64,000 nucleotides of DNA from Ornithorhynchus anatinus (lineage: Eukaryota > Chordata > Mammalia > Monotremata > Ornithorhynchidae): the NCBI RefSeq assembly GCF_004115215.2, contig NC_041736.1:40626275-40690274 (forward strand), given 5' to 3'. Positions 23,630 to 35,300 of this stretch are shown here, piece by piece. A model generated the notes under the pieces. That model saw only the letters and a program-made list of their open reading frames with translations. It did not search any database and was not told where the DNA came from. The stretch's first letter is position 1. Every line of letters begins with the position of its first letter. The position numbers were made by a program, and so were the translations under genes.

Positions 23630-25045
23630 GCCTTCTCTTCGAACCTATGTGAATTAAATACTCAAGGAGGCCTTTAGGGGGATTAAAGATGGGAATTAGG
23701 GTATTTATTATGTACTTACTGTTCTAAGAAGAGCTGGGGTAGATGCAAATTCTCTTACTTCTCTTCGAACCTGGGTGAATTAACCACTCAAGGAGGCCTT
23801 TAGGGGAAGTAATAGGAATTAGGGTATTTATTATGTACTTACTGTTCTAAGAAGAGCTGGGGTAGATGCAAATTCTCTTACTTCTCTTCGAACCTATGTG
23901 AATTAACCACTCAAGGAGGCCTTTAGGGGAAGTAATAGGAATTAGGGTATTTATTATATACTTACTGTTCTAAGAAGAGCTGGGGTAGATGCAAATTCTC
24001 TTACTTCTCTTCGAACCTGGGTGAATTAACCACTCAAGGAGGCCTTTAGGGGAATTAAAAATGGGAATTAGCATATTTATTATGTACTTACTGTTCTAAG
24101 AAGAGCTGGGGTAGATGCAAATTCTCTTACTTCTCTTCGAACCTGGGCGAATTAACCACTCAAGGAGGCTTTTAGGGGAATTAAAAATGGGAATTAGGGT
24201 ATTTATTATGTACTTACTGTTCTAAGAAGAACTGGGGTAGATGCAAATTCTCTTACTTCTCTTCGAACCTATGTGAATTAACCACTCAAGGAGGCCTTTA
24301 GGGGAATTAAAAATGGGAATTAGGGTATTTATTATGTACTTACTGTTCTAATAGGAATTAGGGTATTTATTATGTACTTACTGTTCTAAGAAGAGCTGGG
24401 GTAGATGCAAATTCTCTTACTTCTCTTCGAACCTGGGTGAATTAACCACTCAAGGAGGCCTTTAGGGGAATTAAAAATGGGAATGAGGGTATTTATTATG
24501 TACTTACTGTTCTAAGAAGAACTGGGGTAGATGCAAATTCTCTTACTTCTCTTCGAACCTATGTGAATTAACCACTCAAGGAGGCCTTTAGGGGAATTAA
24601 AAATGGGAATTAGGGTATTTATTATGTACTTACTGTTCTAAGAAGAGCTGGGGTAGATGCAAATTCTCTTACTTCTCTTCGAACCTGGGTGAATTAACCA
24701 CTCAAGGAGGCCTTTAGGGGAATTAAAAATGGGAATCAGGGTATTTATTATGTACTTACTGTTCTAAGAAGAGCTGGGGTAGATGCAAATTCTCTTACTT
24801 CTCTTCGAACCTATGTGAATTAACCACTCAAGGAGGCCTTTAGGGGAATTAAAAATGGGAATGAGGGTATTTATTATGTACTTACTGTTCTAAGAAGAGC
24901 TGGGGTAGATGCAAATTCTCTTACTTCTCTTCGAACCTGGGTGAATTAACTACTCAAGGAGGCCTTTAGGGGAAATAATAATAGGAATGAGGATATTTGT
25001 TATGTACTTACTGTTCTAAGAAGAGCTGGGGTAGATGCAAATTAA
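23630..25045. repeat. Minisatellite, 123-126 bp unit, about 11 copies
   Basis: CTTCTCTTCGAACC recurs at 23632, 23758, 23881, 24004, 24130, 24256, 24420, 24546, 24672, 24798 and 24924. Spacing is 126 or 123 bp except for one 164-bp unit with a partial internal duplication. The unit holds CAAGGAGGCCTTTAGGGG and a MON1-like tail (GTACTTACTGTTCTAAGAAG, then AGCTGGGGTAGATGCAAAT). Alternate units carry CCTATGTG or CCTGGGTG. The array lies between the two tRNA genes and starts immediately 5' of tRNA-Ala. Confidence 0.95.
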
Positions 25046-25408
25046 TCCGGTCGGACACAATTCCTACCCCACGAGCGGCTCACCGTTTAAGTAGGAAGGA
25101 GAACAGATATTGAATGCCCATTGACAGATGAGGAAACTAAGGCACCGGCAAGATGGGAGAGAATGGAGGACTGGGCCCTGCAAGATAGAAAAAAAATCAC
25201 TGAAATGCGAAATATACAGTAGATGTAGGGTCAGGGGTATTGTTTCACTCTGCTCTATTCATTAGTGAGTCGAGCTAGACTCGACGCTATGTTGCAAGGC
25301 CCCTTAAGCGCAAAGATACACAAATATTGTCCTTAATTTCATTCTCTGGCCTTTGATGGTTATTAAAATAATTTCCACCGTAGCTGGCTCTCACCCGGAG
25401 GGTGGAGG

Positions 25409-25418
25409 AAAAAAAACT
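25409..25418 (-). terminator. Pol III T-run terminator of tRNA-Tyr
   Basis: The A-run on the + strand is a T-run just past the 3' end of the tRNA on its own strand. Confidence 0.75.
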
Positions 25419-25424
25419 CGGAAG

Positions 25425-25514
25425 TCCTTCGAGCCGGAATCGAACCAGCGACCTAAGGATGACTATGGGATGTTCCGCTACAGTCCTCCGCTCTACCAAC
25501 TGAGCTATCGAAGG
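25425..25514 (-). tRNA. tRNA-Tyr (GTA) with 17-nt intron
   Basis: The 90-nt gene begins CCTTCGATAGCTCAGTTGGT and ends CCGGCTCGAAGGA. Acceptor stem is CCTTCGA/TCGAAGG with discriminator A. The anticodon loop CTGTA-G is followed by a 17-nt insert (CGGAACATCCCATAGTC) one base 3' of the anticodon, the canonical position for eukaryotic tRNA introns. Removing it leaves a 73-nt tRNA with anticodon GTA. All nuclear tRNA-Tyr genes in animals carry such an intron, removed by the TSEN endonuclease. B box GGTTCGATTCC is perfect. A T8 terminator follows on the gene strand (A-run near 25411-25418). Confidence 0.96.
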
Positions 25515-25759
25515 CCTCGCTGACGGGCCTTTCTCCGGACCCTGTCTTAGGGTCATAGCCTCCTTCCAAGGGCTTTTTTTCGAGCTTAATTTTTTTTAAT
25601 CGGGAATTTGGTAGTTGGATCAGCGGTGGAAAACTCCGGAGATACGTCGATGGGATCCTCCACCCCAAACCCAGCTCCACTGACTTCTCTGATCAGGAGC
25701 TATTGTGCACAATCGTGTCCACAAACTTTCCCTCTGCCCTACCCCCTTTCCCTCCCCAC

Positions 25760-26168
25760 AGCACTTGCATATATTATTTATGACTCTATTTATTTTATTA
25801 ACGAGGTGTATAGACCTATGATTCTATTTATCTTGATGGTGCTGATGCCTGCTTGTTTTGTTTTGTTGTCTGCCTCCCCCTTTTAGACTGTGAGCCCGTT
25901 CTTGTCTCTATCTGTTGCCTAATTGTCCATTCCAAGCGCTTAGTACAGTGCTCTGCACACAGTAAGCGCTCAATAAATAGGATTGAATGAATAAGTGAAT
26001 GAACAAGACAGATAATTGTTCCCCCCCCACTTCAAAGCCTTATCGATTAGACTGTAAGTCCATCAGTGGGCAGGGATTGTCTCTATCTACGGCCGAATTG
26101 TCCATTTCAAGCGCTTAGTACAGTGGTCTGCACCTAGTAAGCGCTCAATAAATACTACTGAATGAAGG
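25760..26168 (+). repeat. Two L2 3' ends in series
   Basis: The first runs from TATTTATGACTCTATTTATT through TAGACTGTGAGCCCG to CTCAATAAATAGGATTGAATGAA (about 26,005). The second spans about 26,045-26,168 (GTCCATCAGTGGGCAGGGATT..AATACTACTGAATGAA). These are young-looking, well-conserved L2 tails. Confidence 0.9.
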
Positions 26169-26450
26169 AGCATCTCCTCCAGGAAGCCTTCCCTGACTGA
26201 GCCCTCCTCTCCTCCTTTCCCACTCCCTTCTGCACTGCTCTCATACTTTCTCCTTCGTTCATCCTCTCCCCCTGCCCCACGGCATATATGAATGTAATCT
26301 AATTTATTTGTTAATATTAATGTCCGTCTCCCCCGCTAGACTGAGACCTCGTTGTGGCAGGGAATGTGTTTGATGTTGTAGTGTACTCTCCCAGGTTCTG
26401 AGAACAGTGCTTTGCGCAAAGTAAGCGCTCACTAAATACGATTAATAAAT
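26169..26450 (+). repeat. L2 3' UTR segment
   Basis: CATCTCCTCCAGGAAGCCTTCCCTGACTGAGC is a conserved L2 3' segment. The element continues to AGTAAGCGCTCACTAAATACG. Confidence 0.88.
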
Positions 26451-26539
26451 AAATACACAAATGAGACTTCCTCCAGTGGATACTCCCCCAGAAGAAGGGC
26501 CTCACCTTCTCCCACTTCCTTAACTAGTCCCACTTTTCT

Positions 26540-26885
26540 ACAGGGTTTGTAGACCAGATTGTGAGCTCCGTTTGTGTCTGACCTGCTTAACATGTATCCA
26601 ACTCGGCGCTTAGTACAGTGCCTGACCCATAAGTGCTTATTATGTGGCATGCGCTGCACTAAGCGTTGGGGAAGATGCAAGGTAATCAGGTTGAGCATAG
26701 TACCTGTCCCACGAGAGGCTCCTACAGTCTAAATTAGAGGGGGGAGGATTTAATCACCATTTTACACATGAGGAAACTGAGGCACAGGGAAGTTGTGACT
26801 CACCCAAGGTCACAGCAGAGAAGTGGCATGTGCTTAGCACGGTGTTTTGCACACAGGAAGGGCTCAATAAATATCACTAATTAAC
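26540..26885 (+). repeat. L2 tail interrupted by an inverted SINE
   Basis: L2 text 26,540-26,632 (GTAGACCAGATTGTGAGCTCC..CAACTCGGCGCTTAGTACAG) resumes at about 26,830 (GTGCTTAGCACGGTG..CTCAATAAATATCAC). Between them is an inverted MON1-like copy (CAAGGTAATCAGG, CACATGAGGAAACTGAGGCACAGG). Confidence 0.75.
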
Positions 26886-27060
26886 TATCACTCCCTTGCC
26901 TCTTCCCCTTTAAATGATTTTGACTCCTTCCTTACCTTCCTTCTCTTTCTCCTCCCCTACACTGACCCTTGGAGACTTCAATATCCATGTGGATATTTCT
27001 ACAAGGTCAGCTTTGGCCTGATTCAAATTCCTTTCTTTCCCTCTGTGAACACGCTTTGGG
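26886..27060 (+). repeat. L2 endonuclease-region remnant
   Basis: CACTGACCCTTGGAGACTTCAATATCCATGTGGAT encodes, in one frame, the LGDFNIHVD-type endonuclease motif of L2 ORF2. The piece is short and decayed. Confidence 0.7.
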
Positions 27061-27159
27061 TTTTCACCTAGAATGGCCCACAAGCAAGAATTCACGGCCC
27101 TGTGCCTGAGCCGGCCCAAGTGGGACCCAGGCTACAAAGCCTAATTTTGGAAGGGTGAA

Positions 27160-27780
27160 ACTCCAGGCCAAAGCAGAGCTAAGGACCACTCCAGTCCAGA
27201 CTTCACTCTGCTGCCTATATCATTTTCCTACAAAACCATTCAGTCCACGTGTTCCCACTCCTCAAAATCCCCCAGGGGCTGCTCATCCACCTCTGCATCA
27301 AACAGTAACTCCTGTTTGACTTTAAAACACTTAAATCACTTTGCCCCCCTTCTACCCTACCTCTCTCATTTCCTACTACACCCCAGCTCCCCTAATGCCA
27401 GTTTACTCACACTTAATCTTGGCTCTCACCCCCATCCTGCTTCTGGTCTGAAACTCCCTCCCCCTTCATATCTGACAGTCTCCCCACCTTCAAAGCCTTA
27501 CTGAAAGAGGCCTTCCCCTTCTAAGCCCTCGTTTTCACTTCTCCCACTCCATTCCACGTCACCCTTGCACTTTGATTTGCATCCCTTATTCACCCCACCC
27601 TCAACCCCACAGGACTTATGTACACATCTTTATTTTCTTTAATTCCTGGCTCCCCCTCGAGACTGTAAGCTACTTGTAGGCAAGGAACAAGTCTATTAAC
27701 TATGATACTGTACTCTCCAAAGCTTAGTATTGTGCTTTGCACACAGAAAGTGCTCAATAAATACAATTGACTGATTGACC
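27160..27780 (+). repeat. L2 3' end with ORF2 C-terminal remnant
   Basis: Contains the L2 landmarks in order: CAGACTTCACTCTGCTGCC, CAAAACCATTCAGTCCACGT, GGCTGCTCATCCACCTCTGCATC, CTTCAAAGCCTTACTGAAAG, GACTGTAAGCTACTTGTAGG and the tail CTCAATAAATACAATTGACTGATTGA. The ORF is broken, as in most L2 copies. Confidence 0.88.
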
Positions 27781-28144
27781 AGGGCTGATTCCTGGGAGGC
27801 ACAGTACACTTGTAGTTCCCTGGGAATTTGGGGGATAATTTTCCCGGCAGCTCCCGGGGAGGACCTCTCCTGTGTGGCAGCTCCCCACCTACTACATCCA
27901 CCCCTAATCTGGACCCAAAATGTTGATGAGCGAAGGACCGGGGAGCAGAAAAGTGCATTTAAAACTGAGGACAGTGGTCGGAGGGCTGTCGGACCATATC
28001 CCAGCCCAGAATGAGCCAAGCCCGGGGTACTGACCTACAGATGGAAGCCCCAAGCCGAGGGGGTCCTGGTGCTAAAGAGCATCACTGGCGGGAACTACGC
28101 TTCCCGTCTACAAGATCTTCACGACTGGGGCACAAAAGTAGGCT

Positions 28145-29261
28145 TCAGACTAAATATCTGACCTTTATTCCACCTCACCTCCATATAGCGGGGTAAAGAT
28201 TCATACACTTGACCTGTCGCCTTAACAAGAGGCTTAGGAAGGGATGGTTCCAGAGCCTGATCCCCGGAATGCAGATGAAGCAGAGCCCAAGGTCCTGGAT
28301 GGAAGCGAGCGAGAAATAGACACGCGGAGAGAGGGACGGGGGAGTGAGAGAGAGGGAGAGCGAGAGAAAGAATATGAAGGGAGGGGGAGATGGCAAGGGG
28401 AATGCAAGATTTCAGGGCAACGCTAGGCTCCTAGCAGGCTTTTCCTTGAGCCTGCTCCTCACCACTTCCACTGCTACAGCCAGCGAGGAAGCTGGGGAAG
28501 CTGGGGAGCAGGAGCAGCAGGAAAAGGGAAGGATGAAGCAAGTGGATTTGGCTGTAGTCACCAAGAAAAGAGGGGCCAGAGTGGGTGCTAGGCACTTGGA
28601 TACATGATTCTCCCACAACCCACCCATGGTACTTTGACAGTAGTCTATAGATCTAAGGGGAGAGAAACGGAAGGGCAGGTCCAAGAGAGTTCCACAATGT
28701 TTTGTTCTTGGCTCGTTCCTCTCCTCTCTTCTTCCACAGTCAGCAGCCAGCTTCTGAGGTTCAACGTGCTTTGGGGAATGGAAATCGAAGGCCACCCCAC
28801 TGCTCTTCCCAGCCTCCAAGGCGATGGGGAAAGTGGCTCGCTCCACTGGTCGGAAGCAAGCCCGAGACGAGAGGCTCCGGGCCTGGGAGGGTGTGGCGAG
28901 TGGCGGCGGCGGCGCCCGGATGCGAGCTGCGTGGCTCAGAGTCACGGAGAGGGGAGCGGGACCGAAGGGGAGAGGGAGGACGGACTGACGGCCGGGAGGG
29001 AGGGAAAGAGCTCCATGGGAGACGTATACAGAGGGACTGCAGGGGCTCAGCCAACCCTAGCACGAGGTCCCAGGATCAGCTCCAACGGGGGTTCTTGGCT
29101 TGGAGGAGCGGCAGGAGGATGTGGCCGGAGCCACGGTCACCCATCAGAAAAGATACCCATGCAGACACACATTCCCATGCATGCCCATCCCACTCCCTGC
29201 AGTCCCCAGGAGGTGCCGGGGCCCCTCGGCAGAGAGGAAGCAGTGGCCTCTGAGGCAGCTC
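28145..29261 (-). other. TMEM214: TMEM214 3' UTR
   Basis: Uninterrupted, repeat-poor stretch from the TMEM214 stop to the AATAAA at 28,164. A purine-rich (GA)-type patch lies near 28,310-28,390. Open frames here (for example 28,604-29,299 +) are unrelated to any family I know. Confidence 0.6.
28164..28169 (-). terminator. TMEM214: TMEM214 poly(A) signal AATAAA
   Basis: TTTATT on the + strand gives AATAAA on the gene strand, about 1.1 kb past the stop codon. It defines the likely transcript end near 28,145. Confidence 0.65.
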
Positions 29262-29388
29262 CTATTGCTGAGACATCATGGCCAATGTCCAATTCTTGAG
29301 GGCGATGGTGGTGTTCTGCAGGCAGAGCCAGACCCAGTGGATAGCACTACTCAGCTGTCCCATCACACAGTCCCAGGTTACGTCACCT
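29262..29388 (-). CDS. TMEM214: TMEM214 exon 17 and stop
   Basis: Encodes GDVTWDCVMGQLSSAIHWVW then LCLQNTTIALKNWTLAMMSQ-Q and TAG. The human end is recalled as LDWALALISQQ. Acceptor TCCCTTAG|AGGT. Confidence 0.94.
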
Positions 29389-32300
29389 CTAAGGGAAGGA
29401 TCGATCTGGGGTTAGGGTCTGCCGGTCTGGAAAAAGCCAGGCCCGCCGCCCCAAATCCCACGTGCAGCAGGCCAACCGAGGTACTCAAGGGATCCGCCTC
29501 CACCCCTCGCCCCGTCGCAGCACGTCGGAACGGCTCTTTAACCTCGGCTGTTTCCTCCTACCTGTAGATTATTTTAGCGGCTAGATCGTGAGCTCCTTGA
29601 GGGCAGGGATCGTGTCTACTGACTCCACTGCACTCTCCCAAGTGCTCAGCACAGGGCTCTGCACAGAACGAGCCCTCAGTAAATGCCACCGATTGACTGA
29701 AGGTACAGGGACCAACAGATTCTGAGGGTAGATGGGAATAAAACCCAGGAGTGCCGATCCCCGGTCCTGGGAGCCGAGCCGTGAGAAGCCTGGCCCCAGC
29801 CGGGGAATAACAGAAGGAAAGGCGGTGAGAAGGGGGTATTGGTCTTGGTGGCCCTCTCTGAAAGGGAATGCCAGCTACGGGGGCGGGGGGTGTCTCACTT
29901 GCAGGTCTCCTGGCAGAGTCTGTGGGCTGATGCCAGCAGAATGAGCAGCCCGTGCCACAGCGGGAGCAGCAGGTGCTGGTGCAGAAACAGTAAAAGCTCC
30001 TTCAGTTGCTGGAGGAGGTACAGCAGTGAGTCCGGGAGTTGGGTCTGCAACTGAGCCCGGGAGAAGGGATTAATTAACATTCCCCTCCCCACCCCCCAGA
30101 GACCTTACCTCCCCCAGAGCCCCGACCCTCCGCCCCCACCCCAGGCGCCCCCTAACTTCCCGCTCCTCAAAGGGTCCCCCTCCCTGCACGGGCGCCCCCG
30201 TCTCCGGCCAAACTGGCTGACCCTAAGTCCCCTCCTTACCCCCTGGATGAGGCCAGGAAGGTTGGCCCGCACCCAGGCCAGCTGGGAGGCGCAGTGGGCA
30301 GAGATGTAGGTGGCTGTCGCATTGGTTTGGGCCCAAGCCAGCTGCAGGCTGGGGCCCAGCACCGTCACCAGGTGGGAGCCATACATGGGCAGTGTGTTCT
30401 CCAGCCAGCTGCAGAGAAAGGGGGGGCGGGGGAGGGAGAAATGCAAATCAGCATTTGAACATCTGGCCGTTTCTTGGGAAACTAGCTTTAACCTCGTGCT
30501 GAGCCCCGGGAAACACCTGAACTCCCCTCTTTTCCTGGGCCCACCCACTCCCAAAACTCACCTCGAGCCTTGCAGGCCAAAGTGGTAGAGCTTGGCCCAG
30601 GCCTGCTGGCCAGCAGGTAGGAGGCCGGAGGACCGTAACACCCGGGCAGAGAAAGAAGCTAGGAGGAAGAGGAGAAGCAAATCCTCAGGGGGGCTGGGAG
30701 CCGAAAGATGCCTGAGGGGGAGCGGGGAGGGAGCATGATGGATAGGCAGGCACCACGGAGCCGGGCAAGGAGCACTGACAGCACATAGCCGAGTTCTCAG
30801 AACCAGGAGGAATACGGCCACGGGGTCGGCCAAGACGACGGAGCCCCACGATGTCACGTCTGGCATCGGAGGAGACACGTGTGCTCTCTCTCTCCTCTCC
30901 CACCCCTCCCCGTCCTCTTCTCTTTTCATCCCCGTACCCTGGAAGGAGCTGTGCGAGCGGAGGTCATGGTACAGGAAACCGGTGACGAACACGAGCAGGA
31001 CGAGCAGCAGCTGAGTCCAGGGGAGCCGACGGCTCCGCGCCTCCCGAAACATGCCCTAGGAATGAAGGAAAGGATGATGGCTCCCCTCGGTCTGAAAAGA
31101 GTCCTCAGATCACACCCTCTTCGGCAGAGGGTCAAGCCAAAGATACCGGTCTTCCCAACAACTCTACTGAATTAGACTCTCCCAAGTGCTTAGTGCAGTG
31201 CTCTGCACACAGTAAGCATTCGAAAAAATACCACTAATTTGAGTCCCTGCCAACACGGAGGAGAGGAAACAAGGGGACTCTTCAGCCTGTGTCATGCCAC
31301 CCAGGGGTAGGAAGGTTTAAGGGCATTCTAGGAAGGCGTTCCTAGGTCGGAGGGAGGGTGACATTAACAGGTGTTGGGATCTAGACAGCCGAAAAGGAAG
31401 CGTGTTCAAGAAGGTGAGGGACGGTGGCCAGGGCCTGGGCAAGCGGTACAGTGCTCTGCACATAGTAAGTGCTCAATAAATACGACTGAACGAACGGTAC
31501 CTTGCAGGCGGTGTCACAGGCTGCCACATCCTGGGCACTGTTCCCGCCCTTCCCAATCAGCTCCTCGTTAGTCACTTTGAAGGACTGGACTGTTTCTTGG
31601 AGAGACTTCTTTATCTGTGGGGAGGATGACGGGAGGGAAAAGGTGGCCCCGGGGCTACAAACAGGGAGCTCAGTTTCCCTCTCCCACAAGAGCCTCCCTC
31701 TACATTTCAGTCCCCCATCTAGCCGACCCAGGGTGGCCACCAAAAACATAATGCCATATAAATCCTTGCATAATTTTGGTTAAAACAAGGTGGGACTACT
31801 AGGTGGATCATATAAGAATTAAATCTAGCAATAGGGGAGCAGAAGGAAAAAAGGAAAGAGGAGAAAGAAAAGGTGAGAAGGTACTGGAGATTACAACTCA
31901 AGTGCTGCACACAATAGGCAACGAATTAATCCCCTTTCTCCTCCTCTTCCTCTGGCAATGCCCCTTTCAACAAATGAACTCCCTTCTCCTTACTCTCCCA
32001 CATTCACTGCTCAAAATTTTGTGGCAAAAATACCTTACTTCTTTCTCAAATAGGGGTAGGGCAAATATGTGATGGAGGCCATTAGGCGAACAAGCCCGGT
32101 AACATCTCTGAACCACATATCAAAATTGAAAAAAAATCCCTTAACCAGAAAGGGGAGTAGGTGTTTGGGCTGTGAGGAGGAAGGGTGGGAGGGGAAGGGG
32201 TGGAGAGGAGAGGGCAGTTGTGAGGAGGGACTGGGGGCGGAACCAGGAGCTGCACCCCTCCCCAGACTGGGCCAGCGACATACTGCAGCAACCCCTCCCC

Positions 32301-35300
32301 AGACTGGGCCAGCGACATACTGCGGCAAAAGACGCCGTGCGAGTCGTCCCAATTTAGCCAAGCTTGATCTGATATCTCGGTGGGGCCCTTCTACAGCTAC
32401 CGGAGCACGGTTACCACTGCCTCCCCTCCCAGAGGGCCTTCCCCTACCTCCTCCTCACCTTCTTAGGCATACGGTCCCATGATGTCTGCACGTGTTCCAA
32501 GAGCAGCCTGTGGAGACAGAGCAGCTGCCATTCAGCCTGGCCGCCTCTCGGGCTCCACCTTCGTCCAATCATGCAGCCCAAAGGGCCTCCCAAACCCACC
32601 CCTCCTTGTTCAAACCTTGACCCCTTTGTCCCAGAAGTCCCTCCAGCTCCAACGGGGGGGGGGGGGGGGGGGGGATTATCTACTTGGACTTCACTGGGGC
32701 AACACCTTGGAGAAGGTCCCAGGCTGGAACTGGAGGGCAACAGACCCGTGGCTGAGAGCCGAAAAGCTTAGAAGGGCCGCCTTCCTCCTTCCCCCGCCGT
32801 CCACTCTATCGACCTGCCACGGGGCCCCAGGGGAGGGAGCTGGGGCCTAGGACACGGATTGCTTTCCCAGAGGCGGGCTGGGTCGCTTCCCCCACTTCAC
32901 CTGGACTGGGACAGATGCTTGGTGTACAGCTGCCTCCAGACGCTGAAGCTGAGCGGATCCAGGCTCAGGCACTCAGTTAGGCTGTTCAGGAGCTGGGATG
33001 GAATGGGGAGGAAGACTGTTGGAAGAAATCTGGCCAGGGGTAGGAACAGGTCCACCCCTCAGCTTAGGGCCCAAGAACAAGGGGAAGTGGATCAGGACCC
33101 AGGAGGGTCCAGATGACAGGCAGACAAGCAAGGAGGAAGGTAAGCCCCACCCGGGGGGAAGGCCCAAGTTCAGGGAGAGCCTCTGCAAGCCTTGGAGGTT
33201 GGCAAGCTCGGAGGATGAACCGAATGAGGTTGGATCTCTTGGTTCAGGATGACGTGGCATTGACAGGGTTACAGGCAGGCTCCCCCAGCCCACTCGACCG
33301 GGGTTAAGAATGTTGATACCCACCCTGGGAGCTGGGCTCTCCACTGGCACAGCCTAAACCTCCTCCCCGGCTGGCCGGGCACAACCGTCCCTAGCCTAGG
33401 GAGGTGGTGACGGTAACGAGTGAGGCTGAATGATGGTGCACTGGGGAAGTTGCATCTTCGGGGGGAGGGAAGACCCGCCCAGGGTGACTGGCTGAACTTC
33501 CAGAGCCTGATCTCAAGGCCAAGGATAGAAAGGGAAACCCCAGAACCCTCCCCTACCGCTCATCCTCCTCACCTCCTTCTTCATGTCAGAGGGACAGTTG
33601 GGAGTGGCTCTGGACAGGAAGGAGGGGAAATAGGTGTGCAAAGTAGTTTCACGCTTCGAACCAAACGCCAGCACCTTTAGCCGGGGGTACAGCTGACGCA
33701 GCTGCTCCCGTAGGCTGAAGAGATAAAGTTGGGTTAAGAACGTTGGAACAGGGTACGGGGGGGAGGGGCGCGCAAGGTAGGACTGTCTCTTTCTGACCCA
33801 GTGGGGCCCAGTTCCAAGTTGAGGGGATAGGAGAGTTCTCCCTCCAGGCGCCTGGGAGACTGGGACGCCCTATCCCACTCCTCCTCCTCCCCAGCTTGCA
33901 AGGGGCACGCCCTCAGGGTGACCTTACTTGGATGAAAGAGAGTTGTTGGGCATGTAGGCAAAGTCCAGCAGAGGGAAGAAGTCCTTGGGGCCGATCACGC
34001 CGAAGCCTTTGGTAAGGTTTGGATGGATCCTATGGGGAGACGGGGTCAGAGAAAGGGAATGAAAGAGGGAGGGGCGTCAGAGAAAGGGAATGAGAGAGGG
34101 AGGGAGGTCCTCCTATTTGTTTCTGCTTCAGATCATTTGCCCCTTCTGTTCCTCTGGGGCCAGGACCGACACCCAGGTAAAGTGGCACATCCTTCCCCAA
34201 CCCGGGGCCATCCCCAATCCTCCGACTCCACGGAGGAGGGACGAACAAGATTGTGACCCAGATTCTCCACCCACCCCTGCCCCGAACCCCTCCCGGTTCC
34301 TCCCTCATTGCTTCCCAGGTCACTCACTGGAGCAGGCGGTCTAGATAGGCAATGGCATAAGGAGAGAGTGACTTGATCCCCAGCACAGGCATCATGATCC
34401 CGAGCCACACTAAAGGAGAGAATGCCAAAGGATGGCATGGGGTCAGCGACCAGGCCCCACATAGGAAAATACACAGCTTCGCCCAACAAGTCTCAACTGG
34501 GTCCAGAGACACCTTAGCCACTCCCATCCCAGCCCGAGAAAGGCATCAGGCCTCTATGCAGCTCCTGATCACACTGAGCCCATTTCACTCTGGTCACTCC
34601 GCTCTCCTGAATTCCCTCTCCTTCCCAGAGCCTCAAACCCTGTTACCTTTCAGGCCCTCGGCCAGGTCGGCAAAGCCGGCCTGCCCCAACGCCCACATGA
34701 TGGTCAGACACTTCGCCGGTCGGTTCTGGTGCGACCTCAGGAGTTCCAGGTACTGGCAAGACCAAGGGAGCCAGGTCAGCAGTGGAGGTGGGGGAAGGGA
34801 AATCAAGTTGCTTAGGGCATAATAACTAACAGGGGCAGGAGGAGGAAAACTGTGTCTGGGGGAGACAACCACTCTCCGGGTCACTCGAGGTCTTCTGAAA
34901 AGATCGTATTTGGGGGAACCCTGGAAATTGTTTCTTGGTCCTCTCTCCTGCGTGGGCTTCTCTCTTTACACCCAGCCCGTGAGATCCCTCACCCTCCAGC
35001 CCCCGGAGATCTTGGCTTACCTTGCTCAGGTTCATAGTGGCGATTTTGGGCTTGTCTTGCAGCACAGCCTGGATACAGATGCGGTAGCCATGGAGCGATT
35101 CCCCTGCAGAGGAAGGAAACATCAGGCTTAATTTTCTTCCTACCCGCCCTTTTCATGCTGCCTCATGTTGGATGGGCCCACAGCCCTCTCCCTAGTCCCG
35201 GACCCTCCCCCATACAAATCACTGTACTGGCTACAGGTATTTCTTTGCTGGGAACACAATCCGAGAGAGAGAGTGTTTGTGCACACACGAGTTGAGACTT

